This document shows, one piece after another, positions 59,006 to 64,000 of a DNA stretch of 64,000 bases. The DNA comes from Streptomyces sp. R21. GTDB lineage: Bacteria; Actinomycetota; Actinomycetes; Streptomycetales; Streptomycetaceae. Within the stretch, counting starts at the first letter, position 1. Each line of letters starts with the position of its first letter. Made by a program: the position numbers and the translations under genes. Location of the stretch: assembly GCF_041051975.1 (NCBI RefSeq), contig NZ_CP163435.1, positions 6,551,001 through 6,615,000 on the forward strand, given 5' to 3'. Below the pieces are notes generated by a model. It was given only the letters and a program-made list of their open reading frames with translations. It had not been told where the DNA came from and ran no database searches.

Positions 59006-59015
59006 GGGCGACATG

Positions 59016-59055
59016 GGGGAGGGGCCCGGCGGCGACTGCCACCGGGCCCCTCCCC
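59016..59055. terminator. Bidirectional hairpin terminator
   Basis: GGGGAGGGGCCCGG and CCGGGCCCCTCCCC form a perfect 14-bp stem with a 12-base loop between the convergent kinase and permease genes. Confidence 0.8.
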
Positions 59056-59077
59056 GTATCCGTATGTCCGTGTTCGG

Positions 59078-60562
59078 TCAGGCGCCGACCTCGGCCTGCA
59101 CCTCGTCGCGCGGTTCGGGCACCGTGCCGTGCCCGGTCGCGTCCTGAACCGCTGCCTGGTCGCTGCCGAACCTCTGGCGCACGAAGGCGATCGCGAGGAC
59201 GAACGCGGCGACCAGCAGCGACAGCAGGACGGTCGTCCGGCCGCTGCTCTCGCCCTTCGTGTCGGTCAGCATGTAGCCGAGGACGAAGACGATCAGCGCG
59301 GCCGTCGCCCAGGTCAGGTACGGGTACAGCCACATCTTCACGACGAGCTTCTCCGGTGACTCGCGCTGGATGATCTTCCGCATCCGCAGCTGCGAGAAGC
59401 AGATGGCGAGCCACACGAACAGGGCGACCGCACCGGAGGAGTTGACGAGGAAGAGGAAGACCTTGTCCGGGGACAGGTAGTTGAAGAAGACGGCGACAAA
59501 GCCGAACACGACCGACGCGAGGATCGCCGTCATCGGCACGCCCCGGCTGTTGACCCGCGCGAACGGCTTCGGCGCGTCGCCCCGCTCGCCGAGCGAGAAG
59601 GCCATGCGGGAGGCCGTGTAGAGCCCGGAGTTGAGACAGGACAGCACGGACGTCAGCACGATGAAGTTCATGACCTGGTCGGCGTGCGGAATGCCGAGGG
59701 AACCGAGGGCGGCGACGTACGAGCCCTTGTCCGCGATCGACGGGTCGTTCCACGGCAGCAGGGTGACCACGACGAGGATCGAGCCGAGGTAGAAGACGCC
59801 GATCCGCCAGATGATGCTGTTGGTCGACTTGGTGACGGCGCGCTGCGGGTTCTCGGACTCGCCGGCCGCGAGCGTGGCGATCTCGCTGCCCATGAAGGAG
59901 AAGACGACCAGGAGTACACCGGTGAGGATCGCGCCGGGCCCGTGCGGCAGGAAGCCGCCGTGGTCGGTCAGATTGCCGAGGCCGGCCTTGTCGGCGTCGA
60001 CCCCCGGCAGTACGCCGAAGATCGCCAGTCCGCCGATGACGATGAACGCGCCGATCGCCACGACCTTGATCCCGGCGAACCAGAACTCGAACTCGCCGTA
60101 CGAGCCGACGGAGACGAGGTTGGTCGCGGTGAGCACGACCATCACGATGAGCGCCCAGCCCCACTGGGGAACGGCGGGGATCCATCCTTCGAGGATCTTG
60201 GCGCCGGCGGTCGCCTCGACGGCGAGCACGACGACCCAGAAGAACCAGTAGAGCCAGCCGATGGAGAACCCGGCCCAGCGGCCGAGCGCGCGGTCGGCGT
60301 GTGCGGAGAACGAGCCGGAGGTCGGATTGGCCGCGGACATCTCGCCGAGCATCCGCATCACCAGCACCACGAGCGTGCCGACGAGGAGGTACGAGAGGAG
60401 GATGCCGGGTCCCGCGGTGGCGATACCGGTGCTGGAGCCGACGAAGAGTCCGGCTCCGATCACACCCCCGATGGCGATCATCGAAAGGTGGCGGTTCTTG
60501 AGCCCGGCCTGAAGACCGGAACCGGGGTCTCCGGTCTTGGTCGGGGTCGGCTGCGAAGTCAT
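59078..60562 (-). CDS. Amino-acid permease (APC superfamily), copy 2
   Basis: A 494-residue, 12-helix transporter paralogous to that at 45303. The N-terminal block GLKNRHLSMIAIGGVIGAGLF and the later SGSFSAHADRALGRWAGFS correspond one-to-one with copy 1. It imports amino acids; the closest characterised relatives are GABA and aromatic amino-acid permeases. ATG 60562 has AAAGGA eight bases upstream. A longer frame upstream passes through the promoter and is rejected. The upstream region has three GTTxC elements at 10-11-bp steps that recall a GlnR site. Confidence 0.93.
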   Translation of the reverse strand: MTSQPTPTKTGDPGSGLQAGLKNRHLSMIAIGGVIGAGLFVGSSTGIATAGPGILLSYLLVGTLVVLVMRMLGEMSAANPTSGSFSAHADRALGRWAGFSIGWLYWFFWVVVLAVEATAGAKILEGWIPAVPQWGWALIVMVVLTATNLVSVGSYGEFEFWFAGIKVVAIGAFIVIGGLAIFGVLPGVDADKAGLGNLTDHGGFLPHGPGAILTGVLLVVFSFMGSEIATLAAGESENPQRAVTKSTNSIIWRIGVFYLGSILVVVTLLPWNDPSIADKGSYVAALGSLGIPHADQVMNFIVLTSVLSCLNSGLYTASRMAFSLGERGDAPKPFARVNSRGVPMTAILASVVFGFVAVFFNYLSPDKVFLFLVNSSGAVALFVWLAICFSQLRMRKIIQRESPEKLVVKMWLYPYLTWATAALIVFVLGYMLTDTKGESSGRTTVLLSLLVAAFVLAIAFVRQRFGSDQAAVQDATGHGTVPEPRDEVQAEVGA

Positions 60563-60667
60563 GAGGGGATTCCTTTGCGCCGGGTGAGCGGTCTCCCGTA
60601 CGAGCGGTGTACGGGTTGGACCAGTGAAACGGAGGCAAAGGAATTCGTGAACCTTTGATTCCAGATC

Positions 60668-60693
60668 GTTACTTGAGGTTTCCCTGAGGTTCC
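60668..60693. promoter_or_regulatory. Weak GlnR-like repeat upstream of the permease
   Basis: GTTAC (60668), GTTTC (60678) and GTTCC (60689) read on the opposite strand as GGAAC, GAAAC and GTAAC. GlnR sites alternate GTnAC and GAAAC at 11-bp steps, so the fit is partial. Confidence 0.25.
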
Positions 60694-60766
60694 GTAGGAT
60701 TGCTCGGGCGTTTCGCCTCGCGCCCCCGGCGCTGCTGCCCCGAAACAGCCGTGTCACACTCATCCC

Positions 60767-61252
60767 ATGCGCGTGTATCTCGGCTCCGATCATGCCGGTC
60801 TCGAACTCAAGAACCACCTCGTCGAGTGGCTCAAGGCCGCGGGCCATGAGCCCGTCGACTGCGGGCCCCACATCTACGACGCCCAGGACGACTACCCGCC
60901 GTTCTGCCTCCGCGCCGCGGAGCGGACGGCGGCCGACCCCGAGGCCCTCGGCATCGTGATCGGCGGCTCCGGCAACGGCGAGCAGATCGCCGCGAACAAG
61001 GTGAAGGGCGTTCGGGCGGCCCTCGCCTGGAGCGAGGAGACCGCGTCCCTCGGCCGCCAGCACAACAACGCCAACGTCGTCGCGGTCGGCGCCCGCATGC
61101 ACACCGAGGACGAGGCGACCAAGTTCGTCGAGACCTTCCTGGCCACCCCGTTCTCCGGTGACGAGCGCCACATCCGCCGCATCGACATGCTCTCGTCCTA
61201 CGAGACGACGGGCGACCTCCCGCCGATCCCGGCACACCACCCGCAGCAGTAG
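60767..61252 (+). CDS. rpiB: Ribose-5-phosphate isomerase B
   Basis: A 161-residue RpiB/LacAB-type isomerase interconverting ribose 5-phosphate and ribulose 5-phosphate in the pentose phosphate pathway. Motifs are YLGSDHAGLELKNHL at the N-terminus, GIVIGGSGNGEQIAANK, where Glu replaces the catalytic Cys of E. coli RpiB as in the mycobacterial enzymes, and GRQHNNANVVAVGARMHTE. There is no ribosome site; CACACT ends six bases before the ATG. It is followed by a dispersed repeat and the nei-like gene. Confidence 0.95.
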   Translation: MRVYLGSDHAGLELKNHLVEWLKAAGHEPVDCGPHIYDAQDDYPPFCLRAAERTAADPEALGIVIGGSGNGEQIAANKVKGVRAALAWSEETASLGRQHNNANVVAVGARMHTEDEATKFVETFLATPFSGDERHIRRIDMLSSYETTGDLPPIPAHHPQQ

Positions 61253-61265
61253 CAGGGCGGGCTTC

Positions 61266-61331
61266 AGCCCGTCCGGCGTTTGAGGACGAGCGCGAAGCGC
61301 GACAAGGGGGGGGAAAGGGGGCGAAGCCCCC
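61266..61331. repeat. Dispersed streptomycete intergenic repeat, copy 2
   Basis: Bases 61266-61290 repeat 49126-49150 exactly. A small hairpin, GGGGGC-GAA-GCCCCC, follows at 61317-61331. It lies between rpiB and the glycosylase gene. Confidence 0.75.
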
Positions 61332-61407
61332 AGGACAACGGGACGGGAAGGGGCGGAGGGGGCGAAAAAGCCTGCTCCGCCCACCAGCAACAGCGCAGGA
61401 GGACCCC

Positions 61408-62217
61408 GTGCCCGAGGGGCACACGATTCACCGCCTGGCCGAGGACTACGAGGCCAGGTTCGGCGGCGGCCCCGTCCGCGTAACGAGCCCGCAGGGCAAG
61501 TTCGCCGACGCCGCAGCTCTCCTGGACGGCGCCGCTCTCCACCGCGCGGACGCCCACGGCAAGCACCTCTTCCTCGGCTTCCGCGACAGCGACTGGGTCC
61601 ACATCCACCTGGGCCTCTTCGGCAAGGTGAACTTCGGCGCGGCCCCGCCCCCGCCCCCCACGGACACCGTCCGCCTCCGCCTCGCGAACCCCACCGCGCA
61701 TGTGGACCTGCGCGGCCCCACCACCTGCGCCCTGATCACGGACCCCGAGAAGCAGGCCATACACGCCCGCCTCGGCCCCGACCCGCTGCGCCAGGACGCG
61801 GACCCGGCGGCGGCGTACCACCGGATCTCCCGCAGCCGTACCACGATCGCCGCCCTGCTGATGGACCAGAAGATCATCGCGGGCGTCGGCAACGTCTACC
61901 GCGCGGAGGTCCTCTTCCGGCACGGCATCGACCCGTACCGCGCGGGCAGGGACATCACCGGGGCCGAGTGGAACGCGATGTGGGCCGACCTCGTGGCCCT
62001 GATGCGCGAGGGCGTCCGCAACAACCGCATCGACACGGTCCGCCCGGAGCACGAGCCGGAGGCGATGGGCCGCCCGCCGCGCAAGGACGACCACGGCGGC
62101 GAGGTCTACGTGTACCGCAGGGCCAACCTGCCCTGCCACATCTGCGGCGGCGAGATCCGCACCGCCGATCTCGCCGCCCGCAACCTCTTCTGGTGCCCCA
62201 CCTGCCAGACGCGGTAG
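61408..62217 (+). CDS. Fpg/Nei-family DNA glycosylase
   Basis: A 269-residue base-excision repair enzyme that removes oxidised bases and nicks the abasic site. The N-terminal PEGHTIHR supplies the catalytic Pro and Glu. The helix-two-turn-helix is near LLMDQKIIAGVGNVYRAEVLF. The C-terminal zinc finger is CHICGGEIRTADLAARNLFW followed by CPTCQTR. HTIHR rather than ELPEVE favours the Nei over the MutM branch. The start is GTG 61408 after AGGAGG. Confidence 0.93.
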   Translation: MPEGHTIHRLAEDYEARFGGGPVRVTSPQGKFADAAALLDGAALHRADAHGKHLFLGFRDSDWVHIHLGLFGKVNFGAAPPPPPTDTVRLRLANPTAHVDLRGPTTCALITDPEKQAIHARLGPDPLRQDADPAAAYHRISRSRTTIAALLMDQKIIAGVGNVYRAEVLFRHGIDPYRAGRDITGAEWNAMWADLVALMREGVRNNRIDTVRPEHEPEAMGRPPRKDDHGGEVYVYRRANLPCHICGGEIRTADLAARNLFWCPTCQTR

Positions 62218-62229
62218 CGACCGGCCCCG

Positions 62230-63459
62230 TCAGAAGCCGTGCGGCAGCCAGGGCGCGACCGCGGAGGAGAACCCCAAGGACGCCTCCGCCAGCGCACCTT
62301 GCCGCAGCTCCCGCACCCGCCCGCCCGCCGCGAGCGCGGTCAGGGACGTGCCGCCGAGATAGGCCGCCCCCAACTCCCGTACGGACAACGCCAGATCGGC
62401 CGCGTCCTCCGTACGCGTGCACGACGCGCCCTTCGGGTCCCCGGTGAGCCGCCAACGCCCGCTGTTCCAGGGGCAGAACGCGTCCTCGACCTCGAACACC
62501 ACGTCCACCGGCGCCTGATACGTCCGCGCCTCCAGCGCGGCGCCCACGTCGACGAGGCGCACATGCAGCGAGTCCTTCATCCGCAGGGAGCAGCGGCGGA
62601 GGTCGGACACCATGTGCTGCCAGCCCTCGTCCACGGGACGGCCGCGGGTGCGCAGCGTGGAGGTCAGGTCGAGGCCGAAGAGGAACCGCCACAGCGCGGC
62701 CCGCGCGGCCGGGTCGAGCCCTTCCAGGTCGTCCAGGACCACTGTGCCGTTGTGCCCGGTCGGCCCCCAGCCGAGCTTGACCCGGAACCGTGCGTACCCG
62801 ACGACGTCCGTACCGCGCTCGGCGACCACGCACTGCAAGGGGGATGCCCCGTCCCGCCCGCTCTCCGGATCGAGCAGCCCGAGGCGCTCCCAGCCGGGCC
62901 GCCGCGCCAGCATGCCGGGCCGGGTCGGCACCACGCGCGCGTAGACCGCCTCGCAGGCGTCCAGGACGTCCGCCGGTGCGGCGTACCGCAGCCGTACGTC
63001 ATCGGTGCCGGGCGGCACGGACAGTCGTACGCGGCTCGTGTCGATCTCCGCGTTGACCTGGTGCGTCCCGATGCCGTACCCGAACCGCCCGTAGATCTCC
63101 GGCTCCGACGCCGTCAGCACCGCCAGCGGCTCGCCCCAGCCGCGGATGTCGTCCAGCTGGCGCCGCATCATCGCGGTCAGGATCCCGCGCCGCCGGTGCG
63201 TGCCCGAGACGCTCACCATCGTGACGCCCGCCGCGGGCACCGAGGCGCCGCCCGGCACGGTGACGCGGAACGTGAACGCGCCCGCGGTGCCCACGCACTG
63301 CTCGCCGTCCCAGGCACCCAGGGAACGGTCGTACTCTGTGAGCGCATCCCACAGTTCGCGTTCCTCGGAGGGCTCCGGCACCCCACCGAAGGCGCGGATC
63401 AGGATGTCGTACCAAGCGTTCCAGTCGGCCTGCCGCAGAACCCTCAACTCAGTTGCCAT
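62230..63459 (-). CDS. GNAT acetyltransferase, Eis-like
   Basis: A 409-residue protein with tandem GNAT domains and a C-terminal SCP2-like lid, as in mycobacterial Eis and other actinobacterial family members. The acetyl-CoA loop is VSVSGTHRRRGILTAMMRRQL. The chain ends in ...WLPHGF, with the free C-terminal carboxylate of Phe that serves as catalytic base in Eis. Related enzymes acetylate aminoglycosides and other amines, but resistance cannot be assumed. No ribosome site is present; TAGGCA ends six bases before the ATG, so the message is probably leaderless. Confidence 0.92.
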   Translation of the reverse strand: MATELRVLRQADWNAWYDILIRAFGGVPEPSEERELWDALTEYDRSLGAWDGEQCVGTAGAFTFRVTVPGGASVPAAGVTMVSVSGTHRRRGILTAMMRRQLDDIRGWGEPLAVLTASEPEIYGRFGYGIGTHQVNAEIDTSRVRLSVPPGTDDVRLRYAAPADVLDACEAVYARVVPTRPGMLARRPGWERLGLLDPESGRDGASPLQCVVAERGTDVVGYARFRVKLGWGPTGHNGTVVLDDLEGLDPAARAALWRFLFGLDLTSTLRTRGRPVDEGWQHMVSDLRRCSLRMKDSLHVRLVDVGAALEARTYQAPVDVVFEVEDAFCPWNSGRWRLTGDPKGASCTRTEDAADLALSVRELGAAYLGGTSLTALAAGGRVRELRQGALAEASLGFSSAVAPWLPHGF

Positions 63460-63622
63460 GGGCCATGCCTACCAGGGCAATGCGGTACGAGCCAGGGAAT
63501 TTCCCCCACGGCCGCCTGAGGGTGCTTTGTGTGAAGTTCTCTGTGAAGTTGAGCGCTCGGACGGGGGACAAGTGGGACCTCCCGTGCCAAGCACCTGGTC
63601 CGATGGATAGGGTCCCGAACTA

Positions 63623-64000
63623 ATGGCAGCAGGACGAGGGCGGCGCGCGGAAGCCGAGACGTTCACGGCCCGGTTGAAGAAGCAGTGGCACCGGGCCCGC
63701 ACCGGGCTGCGCAGATCCGCTGTCGACTACTTCCGCGGCGACGGCTCGGACTGGATCGCGCTGGCCGGTCTGTTGCTGACGATTCCGCTGATCGCGGCCA
63801 CCACGCTGGTCAACTCGGTCTGGTGCGCGCCGTCCGCCCTGGTCCTGCCGATCGTGGCCGGCGGCCTGCTGCTGCGCCCCGCCAGCCTGCTCGGTCTGTA
63901 CGCGGCCGCGGCGACCGCGCTGATCGTGGAGTCGGTGCAGCTCGGCCCGTACACCGAAGGCCCCGCCCGGGTCACACCGGGCGTGGTCCTGGTGGTCGCG
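63623..64000 (+). CDS. N-terminus of a membrane protein, possibly a PP2C-type phosphatase (cut by window end)
   Basis: The frame starts at ATG 63623 and is still open at the window edge, giving 126 codons. A basic cytosolic segment (GRGRRAEAETFTARLKKQWH) precedes three hydrophobic stretches (WIALAGLLLTIPLIAATTLV, ALVLPIVAGGLLL, LLGLYAAAATALIV). This arrangement is usual for streptomycete membrane-bound PP2C/SpoIIE-type phosphatases, but the catalytic part is outside the window, so that identity is a guess. A TAGGGT hexamer lies nine bases upstream. Confidence 0.6.
   Translation, partial: MAAGRGRRAEAETFTARLKKQWHRARTGLRRSAVDYFRGDGSDWIALAGLLLTIPLIAATTLVNSVWCAPSALVLPIVAGGLLLRPASLLGLYAAAATALIVESVQLGPYTEGPARVTPGVVLVVA

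Noticed and set aside
1..64000. tRNA/rRNA genes, CRISPR arrays, insertion sequences, attachment sites
   Set aside because: I looked in the gaps and saw no cloverleaf-like sequences, regularly spaced repeats, transposase motifs or paired attachment repeats.

Overview
The window is high-GC actinobacterial chromosome, almost certainly Streptomyces. GC is strongly biased at third codon positions, GTG starts are common, and the gene set fits: SigX5-type ECF factor, CGNR regulator, TIGR03767 phosphoesterase, mycothiol-type DsbA protein, sortase-tagged surface protein, Nur-type nickel operator. About 55 genes fill it with short gaps. I see no tRNA, rRNA, CRISPR array, transposase, prophage or origin, so it reads as resident chromosome rather than a mobile island. 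From memory only, part of the order (asd, ECF sigma, subtilase, pepN, DsbA-like, sodF, rpiB, nei) resembles the central chromosome of S. coelicolor.

Layout. 1-8.9 kb: end of an FAD monooxygenase, a MarR repressor with an ordered operator facing two EamA exporters, a Sel1/TPR protein, a LysR regulator, an unusual zinc-ribbon/ECF sigma fusion and an SDR. 8.9-28 kb: two M1 aminopeptidases flank a DUF1203 gene, asd, a sigma/membrane-protein pair, a large secreted subtilase, a CGNR-VOC-PNPOx cluster, a NUDIX gene, a Tat-exported phosphoesterase, a secreted serine hydrolase and a lone AbiEi/nuclease-like protein.

28-40 kb: a DsbA-like oxidoreductase, a tiny zinc-ribbon gene, then a translationally coupled carbohydrate operon on the minus strand. 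It holds a binding protein, two permeases, two different ATPases, a DeoR regulator, a 2-hydroxyacid dehydrogenase and an FGGY kinase. A second FGGY kinase and a histidine phosphatase diverge from it. The substrate is unknown; this is the best candidate for an undescribed catabolic pathway. 40-46.7 kb: an MMPL exporter with its two-component system, sodF with a near-perfect Nur box, and an amino-acid permease.

46.8-53.5 kb: a sulfur-scavenging locus (TauD-like dioxygenase, flavin monooxygenase, sulfonate-type ABC transporter, ROK regulator). Two tiny cysteine-containing reading frames lie in front of its regulator and its transporter. The first matches the conserved actinobacterial sulfur leader-peptide pattern; the second ends in Cys-Cys-stop directly after a promoter-like sequence. 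Together they suggest cysteine-responsive attenuation.

53.8-64 kb: bioY, a BBE-type flavoprotein, an LPXTG-like surface protein divergent from a transmembrane Ser/Thr kinase across a 36-bp tandem repeat, a second amino-acid permease, rpiB, an Fpg/Nei glycosylase, an Eis-type acetyltransferase and the start of a membrane protein cut by the window edge.
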